Of a DNA stretch of 64,000 bases, positions 34,178-43,765 are shown in pieces. Positions within the stretch are counted from its first letter, which is position 1; the number at the start of each line of letters is the position of its first letter. Location of the stretch: NCBI GenBank assembly GCA_963802915.1, contig CAWDKQ010000024.1, positions 62,001-126,000 on the forward strand, written 5' to 3'. Source of the DNA: JAICMB01 sp963802915 (GTDB taxonomy: Bacteria; Acidobacteriota; Terriglobia; Bryobacterales; Bryobacteraceae). The translations under genes were made by a program, and so were the position numbers. The notes below the pieces were generated by a model. That model was not told the DNA's origin. It searched no databases and saw only the letters and a list, made by a program, of their open reading frames with translations.

Positions 34178-35370
34178 TCGCTCTTGCCGCATTTCAAACA
34201 AATTTCTACAACGACGGTTTGAAGGCCCTCGACGCAAAGCAATATCAGGCCGCGGCTGAGGATTTTACAAAGGCCCTCCAGGCGGATCCCAAAGACTTTA
34301 CCGCCCATTTCAACCTCGCATTCGCTTACACGATGTTGGGCAAGGACCCCGACGCCATCGCGGAATATAAAAAGGCGCTGGAAATAAAGCCGAATCTGTA
34401 TCAGGCGGACCTGAACCTGGGTATCGTTCTGTTGCGAACCAAGCAAGCGGCCGATGCGCTTCCGCACCTGGTCTCGGCGGTTTCGCAGAAGCCGAAGGAA
34501 TTCCGCCCCAACTTCTTCCTGGCGGAAGCCCTGCGAGCCGAAGGAATGTATCCGAAAGCCGAGGAGGCATACAAAAACGCATTGGAGATCGATCCGAAAT
34601 CCGCCGGCGCGGAGTTGGGTTTGGGAGAAACGCTCGAAAAGCTGGATCGCCTGGACGAAGCTGCTCCCCATATCAAGAAGGCCGCGGAAATGGACCCGCA
34701 CTACCGGGACGCGCTTCTGGAGTTAGCTTCGTTTTACGAGAAGCAGAAGCGTCCTAACGATGCGATCGAAATTTACCAGCAGTTCCCGGACAACCCGGGA
34801 GCGCAGGAACGCGTTGGATCGTTATTGTTCGATGCGGGGAGATTCGCGGACGCCGTCGAGCATTATCAGGCCGCCGTGAAAAAATCGCCTACGACGGCCA
34901 ATCGCATTGTATTGGCTCAAGCTTACGTCAGGAACAAACAACCTGAGCTCGCGTTGCCGCTCATTCAGCAGGCGCTCGCCGCGGAGCCGAATAACTATGA
35001 TGTACGCATGCTGTGCGGGCGGTTGATCCGTGACCAACGCAAGTTCCCCGAAGCCGCCGAGCAGTTTGCGGCCGCCACACAGCTCAAGCCGGATTCGGCG
35101 GAAGCTTGGAGCGAGCTTTCCGGCGTCCTTGTCCTGGCGGAGAACTATCCCGCTGCGCTCGCGGCGCTGGACCGACTGGCCGCGATGCACGCCGAAAAGC
35201 CCGGGCACGTTTTCCTGCGGGCGATCGTGCTCGACAAGATTCATCAGTTGAAGCCGGCGCTCGAAAGTTACAAGCGATTTCTGGCCATGGACGAAGGGAA
35301 AGACCCGAACGAGGATTTCAAAGCGCGCCAGCGGGCTCGTATCATTGAGAATGAGTTGAATAAACGGTGA
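34156..35370 (+). CDS. Tetratricopeptide-repeat protein, probably exported
   Basis: 404 aa from the ATG at 34156 (a TTG at 34141 is the alternative). The first about 14 residues are hydrophobic (MPFLAAVIALAAFQ), like a short signal peptide. At least eight TPR units follow, for example AAAEDFTKALQADPKDFTAH, AIAEYKKALEIKPN and EEAYKNALEIDPKSAGAELG. TPR arrays are protein-interaction scaffolds. It heads a three-gene set with two unknown secreted proteins; the next start overlaps its stop by 4 bases. Confidence 0.85.
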   Translation: MPFLAAVIALAAFQTNFYNDGLKALDAKQYQAAAEDFTKALQADPKDFTAHFNLAFAYTMLGKDPDAIAEYKKALEIKPNLYQADLNLGIVLLRTKQAADALPHLVSAVSQKPKEFRPNFFLAEALRAEGMYPKAEEAYKNALEIDPKSAGAELGLGETLEKLDRLDEAAPHIKKAAEMDPHYRDALLELASFYEKQKRPNDAIEIYQQFPDNPGAQERVGSLLFDAGRFADAVEHYQAAVKKSPTTANRIVLAQAYVRNKQPELALPLIQQALAAEPNNYDVRMLCGRLIRDQRKFPEAAEQFAAATQLKPDSAEAWSELSGVLVLAENYPAALAALDRLAAMHAEKPGHVFLRAIVLDKIHQLKPALESYKRFLAMDEGKDPNEDFKARQRARIIENELNKR

Positions 35371-35780
35371 CCCTTGCTCTATTGTTGTTCCTGGGATTTT
35401 CGGACATCGCCGGATTACAGAATGAACATAATCTGGGAAAGCGCTCGGATCTCGCTTTAGAGGATGCGAATCGCGCTATCGACGAGGCACGCGCGGCTTA
35501 CCAGGCGGGCGATGCAAAGAAAACCGAAGCCGAACTGCGGGAGGTCCGGGACGCTGTCGATGTATGCCTCGATTCCCTGGAGAATAGCGGCCAGCGTCCT
35601 CGCACGAGCAAGTATTTTAAAAACGCTGAGATCAAGCTGCGGATGATGCTTCGCCGGCTGTCCAGTTTTCGTGATGAAATGAGCGTAGACGACCGGAAAC
35701 CGGTTGAAGACGATGCTTCTCGCTTGCAGGAGGTTCATGACCGCCTTCTGAACGAGATCATGAGCAAGAAAGGTCACTGA
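35367..35780 (+). CDS. Small secreted helical protein of unknown function
   Basis: 137 aa from a GTG overlapping the TPR gene stop. The start (MTLALLLFLGFSDIAG) is signal-like. The rest is charged and helical, with DANRAIDEARAAYQAGDAKK resembling half a TPR and a C-terminal coiled coil. No family is recognised. The overlap makes co-translation with the TPR protein likely, and a shared envelope complex is a reasonable inference. Confidence 0.65.
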   Translation: MTLALLLFLGFSDIAGLQNEHNLGKRSDLALEDANRAIDEARAAYQAGDAKKTEAELREVRDAVDVCLDSLENSGQRPRTSKYFKNAEIKLRMMLRRLSSFRDEMSVDDRKPVEDDASRLQEVHDRLLNEIMSKKGH

Positions 35781-35807
35781 GCGCGACCGGTCTGGAGAAG
35801 TAAGTGT

Positions 35808-36473
35808 ATGCGAATCGCCGCTGTTTTGTTTGTGCTGGTTTCGGCTTTGGCTGCCCAGGATCGAGATTATCTCACCGCTGATGAAATCGATCAGATCCGG
35901 GAGGCGCAGGACCCCAATGATCGCGTTTTCCTCTATATCAAATTTGCCAAAGAGCGAGTCGGGATGCTGGAGCAGTTTCTTGCGAAGGACAAGCCGGGCC
36001 GCTCAGCCATCATCCATGACACGCTGGAAGATTATTCCAACATCATTGATGCAATCGACACTGTCGCCGATGACGCGTTGAAACGCAAGATCGATATCAC
36101 CAAAGGCATGGCGATCGTTACCGCCGGTGAAAAAGATATGCTCGAGCGCCTGAAGAAAATCGAGGATAGCGAGCCAAAGGATCTGGCCCGATATAAATTC
36201 GTCCTTCAAAACGCCATCGACACGACGTCGGATAGCGAGGAGCTTTCGGCTGAGGATCTCAGGACCCGCGGTACCGAAGTGACCGCGCGAGAGAAGAAAG
36301 AGAAGCAAGAGATCGAATCGATGAAGGCGAAGAATCCTAAGGACGTTGCCGAAAAGAAGGCTGACGACGAAACGAAGTCTACCACCGATCAGCCCAAACG
36401 CAAAGCTCCAACGCTCAAGCGGCCGGGAGAGGATACTCTTCCCGGATTGGACAGCACCAAGCCGCCTCAGTAA
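35808..36473 (+). CDS. Secreted charged protein of unknown function
   Basis: 221 aa, 27 bases after the preceding gene. The signal peptide MRIAAVLFVLVSALAAQ is followed by an acidic/helical region (about 20-150) beginning DRDYLTADEIDQIREAQDPN, then a Lys/Glu-rich, disordered tail ending in Pro (LKRPGEDTLPGLDSTKPPQ). No family is recognised. Context suggests a partner of the TPR protein and the 137-aa protein upstream. Confidence 0.65.
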   Translation: MRIAAVLFVLVSALAAQDRDYLTADEIDQIREAQDPNDRVFLYIKFAKERVGMLEQFLAKDKPGRSAIIHDTLEDYSNIIDAIDTVADDALKRKIDITKGMAIVTAGEKDMLERLKKIEDSEPKDLARYKFVLQNAIDTTSDSEELSAEDLRTRGTEVTAREKKEKQEIESMKAKNPKDVAEKKADDETKSTTDQPKRKAPTLKRPGEDTLPGLDSTKPPQ

Positions 36474-36498
36474 ACCAATCATCTATATTGATGTCAAG

Positions 36499-36969
36499 AT
36501 GTCTCGCAAAGATCCGGAAGCCGGCGTCCACCTCTGGCTCGTGCTTTGGAAGGCCTACGCCGCTTTGCATCAGCATGCTTTAGAGAGTATTGAGTCGCTG
36601 GGCTTAGGTTATTCCGATTTCGGAGTTCTCGAGATCCTGCTGCATAAAGGACCGACTCCGGTGAACACCATCGGCGCGAAGATCAATCTGACAAGCGGCT
36701 CGATCAGCGTGGCGGTTGATCGTCTGGAAGAACGCGGTCTGGTGGAGCGCCGGTCCGACCCGGATGACCGGCGAACTCGCGTGGTCCATTTGACCGCGCA
36801 TGGCCGCAAACTCATCGAGGAGGCATTTGCGTCTCACGCGGCCGCGATGGAGACTGCCACATCGGCGCTCACGGGCGAAGAGCGCCGGCAAGCGCTCGCG
36901 TTATTACGAAAACTGGGACTCGGAGCCGCGGCCATTACCAAACACGGCAGGATTTCGCCCGAACCATAG
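36499..36969 (+). CDS. MarR-family transcriptional regulator
   Basis: 156 aa from the ATG at 36499. Winged-helix protein with the recognition-helix block INLTSGSISVAVDRLEERGL and the wing RRSDPDDRRTRVVHLTAHGR, both typical of MarR. An imperfect palindrome (CATC-TATATT-GATG, 36480-36493) sits just before the start and could be an autoregulatory operator. It ends within the convergent M13 peptidase gene (35-base tail overlap). Ligand and targets are unknown. Confidence 0.9.
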   Translation: MSRKDPEAGVHLWLVLWKAYAALHQHALESIESLGLGYSDFGVLEILLHKGPTPVNTIGAKINLTSGSISVAVDRLEERGLVERRSDPDDRRTRVVHLTAHGRKLIEEAFASHAAAMETATSALTGEERRQALALLRKLGLGAAAITKHGRISPEP

Positions 36970-38968
36970 GTTGTCCCACTTTGCATGAGAACGCCGTCGC
37001 GAATTGCGGCATGTTCGATACGACGCCGTTGATCCGGTACTCGTCCGGCGAATGCGGATTCGTAATGGCGTTGGCGCGCTTGTTCTCCGGACGTTCGTCG
37101 CCGCACGCCCACTGCGCCATTCCGATGAAGAAACGCTGATCCGGGGTGAAGCCATCGATCGGTTTTAGCTCCTGGCCCTCGGTCGCATGCTTCCAAGCGT
37201 AATACGCGAGCGTCGTACCGCCTAGATCGGCGATATCTTCGCCGAGCGTCAGCTTGCTGTTGATTTTGATATCGTCGACAACCGTGTATTGCGCGTACTG
37301 ATCCACAACACACTGCGCACGCTCTTCGAATTGCTTCGCGTCGTCGGGAGTCCACCAGTCGCGCAGGTTGCCCTTGGCGTCGAATTGACGGCCCTCATCG
37401 TCGAACCCATGGGTCAATTCGTGGCCGATGGTCGCTCCGGTGTTGCCGTAGTTCGGCGCATCATCCATTTTGAGATCGAAGAGAGGTGGCTGCAAAACGC
37501 CCGCGGGGAAATTGATGTCGTTCATTTGCGGATCGAAGTAGGCGTTGACGGTGGGTGGCGTCATCTGCCATTCGCCGCGATCGACCGGCTTGCCGATTTT
37601 GGCGATCTGCCGCTTCGATTCGAAGATAGTCGCGCGGTCCACGTTGCCTAGGAAATCGGAGCGATCCAGGCGAATGGAGCTGTAGTCGCGCCATTTATCC
37701 GGGTACCCGATCTTATTCACGATGGTATGGAGCTTCTCCAGAGCCTGCTTCTTTGTCGCGTCGCTCATCCAAGGCAGATCCTTGAGATCCCGTTCCATGG
37801 CGCTCTCGATCTCTTTCGTCATAGCCACGGCCTTTAGCTTCGCCTCCGGGCTAAACGTCTTCTCTACGAAAACTTTGCCAAGCGCTTCTCCCAGATCGCG
37901 GTCGACAAGCTGAACGCAGCGGCGCCAGCGCGGCGGCATTTCGGCGAGACCATGCAGATACTTGCTGTAGAAATCGAAGTCCGCCTGAACAAACGGCGAC
38001 GACAGGTAACGGGCCTTGGAGTGGATCACGTGCCATCGAAGATACGTTTTCCATTCCTCCAACGAACGTGTGACAAGTTGATCCTGCAACTCCTCGTAGA
38101 ACTTCGGCTCCGTAACATTGAGCTCGCTCAAATTTGGTACACCCTCGATGGTGAAGTATTGGTCCCAATCCAGGGCCGGTACCATCGCTTTGAATTTCGT
38201 CACCGAGACTTTATGGAAGAGGTTATAGGGATTACGCTGCTCGACGCGGGTTAGGGACGCCTGAGCCAGCGCCGTTTCTATCGACATTACCGTATTGGCT
38301 TCCCTGCCGGACACCTCAGGACTATCGCCCGCCAGTTGGAACATCGCCCGAACGTGATCGAGATACTTGGCGCGGGTCTCTTCAGATTTTGGATCCGTTT
38401 TCGAATAATAGTCCCGATCGGGCAGACCGAGACCGCCCGCGAAAGCAAACGCGATGACGCGGCTTGAATCGGCGAAGTCCTGGTTTGAGCCGAAGCCGAA
38501 CATCATGGGGCTGCCTTGAGACTCGAGATGCTCGGTGGCTACAAATCGCGTGAGATCTTTTAAAGATTTTAAAGCGGTGATTTTGTCCAGTGCCGGCTTC
38601 AGCGGCGCCGCTCCGGCCTTTTCGATCGCAGCCTCGTCCATGCATGCGGCGAAATAATCGCCAGTCTCCTGCTCGACGTTGCTGCGCTTCGGACCGGGTT
38701 TAGACGCCTGCTCCAGGATGCCCCACAGATAGCGCTGGTTCTCGTGCGTCAGCTTGGCGTAGACATCCCAGTTGGCCTGGTCCGCCGGAATCGGGTTGTT
38801 CTTGATCCAGCCGCCACACGTGTATCGATAAAAGTCGACGCAAGGGTCGACGGAGCGGTCCATCGACGGAATGTCGAGACTCGGCGTATATGGAAGGGTT
38901 ATGAGCGGCCCTTCCTGAGCGTGGCAGAACGCGGCGATGCCTAAAGCGAGAACAGTGAAGCGAGTCAT
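36935..38968 (-). CDS. Secreted M13-family zinc metallopeptidase (neprilysin/PepO-like)
   Basis: 677 aa. Signal peptide MTRFTVLALGIAAFCHAQ, then the M13 N-terminal helical domain (DPCVDFYRYTCGGWIKNNPI). The catalytic domain has NAYFDPQMNDINFPAG, the zinc motif GHELTHGFDDEG (His516, Glu517, His520) and the third ligand in GEDIADLGG (Glu577, Asp581). It ends in the conserved CRVW. It cleaves peptides in the periplasm or outside the cell. The ATG at 38968 is preferred over a TTG further upstream because the signal peptide starts there. Its 3' end overlaps the marR gene convergently. Confidence 0.94.
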   Translation of the reverse strand: MTRFTVLALGIAAFCHAQEGPLITLPYTPSLDIPSMDRSVDPCVDFYRYTCGGWIKNNPIPADQANWDVYAKLTHENQRYLWGILEQASKPGPKRSNVEQETGDYFAACMDEAAIEKAGAAPLKPALDKITALKSLKDLTRFVATEHLESQGSPMMFGFGSNQDFADSSRVIAFAFAGGLGLPDRDYYSKTDPKSEETRAKYLDHVRAMFQLAGDSPEVSGREANTVMSIETALAQASLTRVEQRNPYNLFHKVSVTKFKAMVPALDWDQYFTIEGVPNLSELNVTEPKFYEELQDQLVTRSLEEWKTYLRWHVIHSKARYLSSPFVQADFDFYSKYLHGLAEMPPRWRRCVQLVDRDLGEALGKVFVEKTFSPEAKLKAVAMTKEIESAMERDLKDLPWMSDATKKQALEKLHTIVNKIGYPDKWRDYSSIRLDRSDFLGNVDRATIFESKRQIAKIGKPVDRGEWQMTPPTVNAYFDPQMNDINFPAGVLQPPLFDLKMDDAPNYGNTGATIGHELTHGFDDEGRQFDAKGNLRDWWTPDDAKQFEERAQCVVDQYAQYTVVDDIKINSKLTLGEDIADLGGTTLAYYAWKHATEGQELKPIDGFTPDQRFFIGMAQWACGDERPENKRANAITNPHSPDEYRINGVVSNMPQFATAFSCKVGQPMVRAKSCRVW

Positions 38969-38994
38969 GTTTGTTATTGTCTTATGAAAATGCA

Positions 38995-39028
38995 AAGCCC
39001 GCGACCGGCACTTACCAGTCGCGGGCTT
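38995..39028 (-). terminator. Terminator of the glyQ-glyS-ppdK operon
   Basis: AAGCCCGCGAC (38995-39005) and GTCGCGGGCTT (39018-39028) form an 11-bp perfect stem with a 12-base loop. On the minus strand it follows the ppdK stop by 21 bases and leads into a TTTT run. Confidence 0.8.
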
Positions 39029-39049
39029 CGCAGCCTGAATGGAACTGAT

Positions 39050-41803
39050 TTACGCGGTTCTACTCATCGCCGCGGACTTATCGCCGCCGCTGAGCGCTGC
39101 CTGAGCAGCAGCCAGACGTGCGATCGGTACACGATACGGAGAGCAGGAAACGTAGTTCATGCCGGCGCGATAGCAGAATCCAACCGATTCGGGATCTCCG
39201 CCGTGCTCGCCGCAGATGCCGATTTCGAGATTCGGACGGGTCTGGCGGCCGAGCTTGATGGCCTGTTCGATCACGCGGCCCACGCCTCCCTGGTCGATGG
39301 TTGCGAACGGATCGGCCTGGAAGATTTTGACGTCCTCATAGAATTTCGAGAACTTCGTGTAGTCGTCGCGCGACATGCCGAGCGTGGTCTGCGTGAGATC
39401 GTTGGTGCCGAAGCTGAAGAACTCAGCTTCCTTCGCGATCTCCTCCGCCGTTAAAGCGCCTCGAACGATCTCGATCATCGTACCAATGAGGTACTTCTGA
39501 TCCTTCAGGCCGGCGGCTCCGAGCACCTCTTTGGCGACCCGATCCACGATCTCCTTCTGGAGCTCGAATTCCTTTGCGAAACCAACCAGAGGAATCATCA
39601 CTTCCGGAACCACTTTGACGCCCTTCTTCGCGACCTGAACGACAGCCTCGAAGATGGCGCGAGCCTGCATCTCTGTGATCTCGGGATAACGAATGCCCAG
39701 ACGGCAACCGCGGAAACCGAGCATTGGGTTGAACTCGTGCAGGTCTTCGACCCGCTTCAGGAGCATGGGTAGGACCTTTTTCAGGTCGCCCACACCGGCA
39801 ACATTGAAGCGAGAATATTTCTGGACGAGTTCTTTTTTCTGCTTAGCGTCGGCGTACGGCAGGATGGCGCTATCGACCAGGAGTTCTTCGCGTTTCGGCA
39901 GGAACTCATGGAGCGGCGGATCCAAGGTGCGGATGATCACCGGCAGTCCGTCCATGGCTTCGAACAGACCGGCGAAGTCTTTGCGCTGCATTGGCAGTAG
40001 CTTCTGGAGCGCCTTCTTGCGGGTCTTTTCGTCGTCGGCGAGAATCATCGCCTGCATGTGCTCGATGCGATCCTCGGCGAAGAACATGTGCTCCGTGCGG
40101 CACAGGCCGATGCCTTGCGCGCCGTACATGCGGGCGACCTTGGCATCGCGTGGGATGTCGGCATTGGCGCGGACGCCAAAGTTGCCTCGGAACTCGTCGG
40201 CCCACTCCATGAGCTTGCCGAAAGATCCGGACTTCGGATCGGGCTGGATGGTTGTGGCCTGTCCGAGATAGACGTCGGCGGTGGCGCCGTCGAAGGAAAT
40301 CCAGTCACCTTCCTTCACGACGACGTTCTTATCGCCAACCTTCACCGTCATCTGTTTCTTGGCCTCTTCGATATGAAGAGCGCCGGCGCCCACTACGCAG
40401 GGCCGGCCCATCCCGCGCGCTACAACCGCAGCATGGCTCGACTTGCCGCCGATGGCCGTGAGAATGCCCTTCGCAACGTCCATGCCGTGGATGTCGTCTG
40501 GGGTGGTCTCTTTGCGGACCAGGATTACCGGAGCCTTCTTCGAAGCTTCCACGGCGTCATCCGCGGTGAAAGAAACGCGGCCGACAGCGGCGCCAGGGGA
40601 AGCCGCGATGCCGGTGGTGAGTTTCGTGAGGGACTTCAGCGTTTTGACGTCGAAGATGGGGTGCAATAGCTGATCGAGCTGGGCGGGAGCGACGCGGAGG
40701 ACAGCCTCGCGCTTGCTGATCAGTCCTTCTTCCACCATTTCCACCGCGATGCGAACGGCAGAGGGGCCGGTGCGCTTACCGTTGCGCGTTTGCAGCATCC
40801 AAAGCTTGCCCTCTTCGATGGTGAACTCGAAATCCTGCATGTCCTTGTAGTGCTTTTCGAGGTTCGTCGTGATGGTTCGAAGCTGGTTATAAGCCTCCGG
40901 CATCACCTTCTCGAGATCGGACAGGGGTTCCGGCGTGCGGATACCGGCAACAACGTCTTCGCCCTGCGCATTGATCAAAAACTCGCCCCAGAAAACTTTC
41001 TCGCCCGTGGAAGGATCGCGCGTGAAGCCGACGCCTGTGCCGGACTTCTCGCCGGTGTTCCCGAAGACCATGGCCTGTACGTTCGCGGCGGTTCCGATCT
41101 CGTCGGGGATCTTTTCCATCTTGCGATAGTAGGCGGCTTTCGGATTCCACCAGGAGCGGAACACGGCGTCGCGGGACATGGAGAGCTGCTCGCGAACATC
41201 CTGCGGAAAAGGCTTGCCGGATTCCTTCTGCACCAGCTTCTTGTAGTCGACGATGATGGTTTTCAGGTCGTCAGCCGAGAGGTCGGTATCGAGCTTCACC
41301 TTCGCCTTCTTCTTGCGTTCGTCGAAGATGTGGTCGAACTTCTCCATGGGAATGTCGAGCGCGACTTCGCCGAACATCTGGATGAAACGGCGATAGGAAT
41401 CGTATGCAAAACGGGGATTGTTCGTCTTGCGGACCATTCCTTCCACGGTCTCGTCATTGAGTCCGAGGTTAAGGATGGTGTTCATCATGCCGGGCATCGA
41501 GAACTTGGCGCCGGAACGGACGCTGAGCAGCAGCGGATTTTCAGGATCGCCGAATTTCTTGCCGACCTGTTTTTCGAGAGTCGTGAGGTGTTTCTCGATT
41601 TCTTGATTGATGTCTTCAGGAACGCTGTTGTTGTTCTTGAAATAAATAGTGCAGACGTCGGTAGAGATAGTGAATCCGGGTGGCACCGGGACTCCGGCTC
41701 GGCTCATCTCGGCGAGGCCAGCGCCTTTGCCGCCGAGAACATCCTTCATTTTTCCATCGCCATCGGCGGTGCCGCCGCCGAAGCTGTACACGTGTTTGCT
41801 CAT
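39050..41803 (-). CDS. ppdK: Pyruvate, phosphate dikinase
   Basis: 917 aa, full length. It interconverts pyruvate + ATP + Pi and phosphoenolpyruvate + AMP + PPi. The ATP-grasp N-terminal domain opens with YSFGGGTADGDGKMKDVLGG; the swivelling phosphohistidine domain has GGKSSHAAVVARGMGRPCV with the catalytic His; the C-terminal PEP/pyruvate barrel has GIGLCRTEHMFF and SFGTNDLTQTTLG. AGGA lies 11 bases before the ATG. It begins 6 bases after glyS and is the last gene of a leftward operon. It could draw on pyruvate from the propionate pathway for gluconeogenesis. Confidence 0.97.
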   Translation of the reverse strand: MSKHVYSFGGGTADGDGKMKDVLGGKGAGLAEMSRAGVPVPPGFTISTDVCTIYFKNNNSVPEDINQEIEKHLTTLEKQVGKKFGDPENPLLLSVRSGAKFSMPGMMNTILNLGLNDETVEGMVRKTNNPRFAYDSYRRFIQMFGEVALDIPMEKFDHIFDERKKKAKVKLDTDLSADDLKTIIVDYKKLVQKESGKPFPQDVREQLSMSRDAVFRSWWNPKAAYYRKMEKIPDEIGTAANVQAMVFGNTGEKSGTGVGFTRDPSTGEKVFWGEFLINAQGEDVVAGIRTPEPLSDLEKVMPEAYNQLRTITTNLEKHYKDMQDFEFTIEEGKLWMLQTRNGKRTGPSAVRIAVEMVEEGLISKREAVLRVAPAQLDQLLHPIFDVKTLKSLTKLTTGIAASPGAAVGRVSFTADDAVEASKKAPVILVRKETTPDDIHGMDVAKGILTAIGGKSSHAAVVARGMGRPCVVGAGALHIEEAKKQMTVKVGDKNVVVKEGDWISFDGATADVYLGQATTIQPDPKSGSFGKLMEWADEFRGNFGVRANADIPRDAKVARMYGAQGIGLCRTEHMFFAEDRIEHMQAMILADDEKTRKKALQKLLPMQRKDFAGLFEAMDGLPVIIRTLDPPLHEFLPKREELLVDSAILPYADAKQKKELVQKYSRFNVAGVGDLKKVLPMLLKRVEDLHEFNPMLGFRGCRLGIRYPEITEMQARAIFEAVVQVAKKGVKVVPEVMIPLVGFAKEFELQKEIVDRVAKEVLGAAGLKDQKYLIGTMIEIVRGALTAEEIAKEAEFFSFGTNDLTQTTLGMSRDDYTKFSKFYEDVKIFQADPFATIDQGGVGRVIEQAIKLGRQTRPNLEIGICGEHGGDPESVGFCYRAGMNYVSCSPYRVPIARLAAAQAALSGGDKSAAMSRTA

Positions 41804-41809
41804 AGAGTA

Positions 41810-43765
41810 TTAGTCCTGTTTTTCTGTGACAATCTCGGAAAAGTCCGCGATCGTCGAGAATTCGGTTAGTAGATTTTTCAAGAGAGTCAGCCGGTTGCGT
41901 CGAACGGCTTCATCCTTGGCGTTGACAAGAACCTTGTCAAAAAATAGATCTACTTGAGGGCGGAGCGCGGCGATCGATTCCAGGTCGGAACGGTAGACCG
42001 TCCCGCGTACGACTTCCTTTGTACGGCGTACCGCGTCGAAAAGGTCGCGCTCGGGGCCTTGCTCGAGAAGTTGTTCGTTGATTTTGCCCGTTTCAGAGAA
42101 TTGGGCTTGCTTGAGAATATTTTGGATACGTTTGAAGCTGGCCGCCAGCGGTTCGAAATCCTCCGTGGGACGAACCTCGCGGAGAGCTTCGAGACGGGCG
42201 CCTACGTCCGGTAAATTGTCGTAACCCGCGGCCAGAACGGCGCGGACTTCATCGTATTTGAAGCCGCGTACTTCCCGGAAATAGTATTCGATACGGTCTT
42301 GCAGGAAGGTGCGAAGCTCGTCGTTCGTCGTGAGTTGCGACATTGCAAACGGCAGATTGCCTTCGACAAGAATTTTGACGACGCCCTGCGCGGCCCGCCG
42401 CAAAGCGAACGGATCTTTCGAGCCGGTGGGTACGAGGCCGATGCGGAAGCATTCCCGCAGGGTATCCAGCTTGTCGGCCAGCGCCACGATTTGCCCCGCA
42501 TGAGTGCGCGGGATGCTGTCTTCCATGCTGAGCGGCTTGTAGTGTTCGTAGATCGCGCGCCAGACATGTTCGGGTTCGCCCTGCTCCCTTGCGTAGAGGC
42601 CGCCGACAATCCCCTGCAGGTCGGTGAACTCCTTCACCATATCGGTGGTCAGATCCGTTTTGCACAAGAGCGCCGCTCGCTGGGCCGCTTCGTTCCCGCC
42701 GAGCTCTTTTGTAAGCGCCACGTTCCGATTCGTCTTGTCGAGATACGATCCCAGCTTGGCCTGAAACGTGACATGTGCCAGATCCGGCAGCCGCTCTTCG
42801 AGACTGCGCTTCAGATCCGTTTGCCAGAAAAAGCGGGCATCGTTGAACCGGGCGCGAAGAACACGTTCGTTGCCACGTCGAACCAGTCCCTCGGGATCAG
42901 CGTCCGTATTCATGATGGCGACAAACGCCGGCGACAACTCCCCTTCCGGAGTTTCGAACGCGAAATATCGTTGATGATGCCGCATCACCGTCACCAGAAT
43001 TTCGCGTGGCAATTGCAAATATTCGGCATCGAACGAACCGACAATCGGCATGGGCCATTCGGTCATGTACGTGAGCGTTCGTGCGAGCTCCAGATCGAGC
43101 TTGGCGCCTTCCGCCTGGATGAACGTAGCGATGCGGTCATAGCGGGCATCGGCGCTCAATTCTACGTAATTCTCCCGCAGCTTCTGCTCGTAATCGGCGA
43201 TGGTGACGACAATGTCTTTCTTGCCGAGAATGCGGTGACCCTGCGTCTTGTTGCTGCTTCGAACGCCCTCGATCTCGAACGGAATCACCGCGTCGCCGAG
43301 CAGCGCGATCAGCCAGCGAATGGGCCGAATGAATCGTGAGGTGCCCTTGCCGTTCCAGTACATCGCTTTCGGCCAGTTGATGCCGAGGATGATGCCAGGC
43401 AGAGATTCGGCAAGAACGTCGGCCGTGCGGCGTCCTTTCACTTGCTTCCTAAAGCTGAAATACTCGCCCTTGGCTGTCGTTTCCGTGCCGAGCTCGGAAG
43501 CCGTGGTGCCCATTTTCTTGGCGAATCCCGCCGCGGCTCCGACGCCGGCGGATTTCGGCGGACCTAGCAGCAGCTCTTCGCTATCGGGCTCTTTTTCGAT
43601 CAGCCCTTCAGCACGAATGACCAGACGGCGGGGAGTAGCATCGGCACGAATTCTCGCGGGCCGTGCCACCTGGGCGACCCGGTCCTGAAGCTGATTCAGC
43701 GCTTGCACAATCATCCAGTCGGGAATCTCTTCGGTGCCGATTTCCAACAGGAAAGGAAGGCTCAA
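41810..43765 (-). CDS. glyS: Glycyl-tRNA synthetase beta subunit
   Basis: 651 aa. Tetrameric glycyl-tRNA synthetase subunit that binds tRNA. The N-terminus LPFLLEIGTEEIPDWM is the family hallmark and follows a TTG start that overlaps the glyQ TGA. A perfect AGGAGG sits 7 bases upstream within the glyQ end, which decides this start over an in-frame codon 30 bases further on. Other blocks are NWPKAMYWNGKGTSRFIRPI and a C-terminal DALR-like anticodon-binding helix bundle. The TTG start may lower its yield relative to glyQ. Confidence 0.95.
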   Translation of the reverse strand: MSLPFLLEIGTEEIPDWMIVQALNQLQDRVAQVARPARIRADATPRRLVIRAEGLIEKEPDSEELLLGPPKSAGVGAAAGFAKKMGTTASELGTETTAKGEYFSFRKQVKGRRTADVLAESLPGIILGINWPKAMYWNGKGTSRFIRPIRWLIALLGDAVIPFEIEGVRSSNKTQGHRILGKKDIVVTIADYEQKLRENYVELSADARYDRIATFIQAEGAKLDLELARTLTYMTEWPMPIVGSFDAEYLQLPREILVTVMRHHQRYFAFETPEGELSPAFVAIMNTDADPEGLVRRGNERVLRARFNDARFFWQTDLKRSLEERLPDLAHVTFQAKLGSYLDKTNRNVALTKELGGNEAAQRAALLCKTDLTTDMVKEFTDLQGIVGGLYAREQGEPEHVWRAIYEHYKPLSMEDSIPRTHAGQIVALADKLDTLRECFRIGLVPTGSKDPFALRRAAQGVVKILVEGNLPFAMSQLTTNDELRTFLQDRIEYYFREVRGFKYDEVRAVLAAGYDNLPDVGARLEALREVRPTEDFEPLAASFKRIQNILKQAQFSETGKINEQLLEQGPERDLFDAVRRTKEVVRGTVYRSDLESIAALRPQVDLFFDKVLVNAKDEAVRRNRLTLLKNLLTEFSTIADFSEIVTEKQD

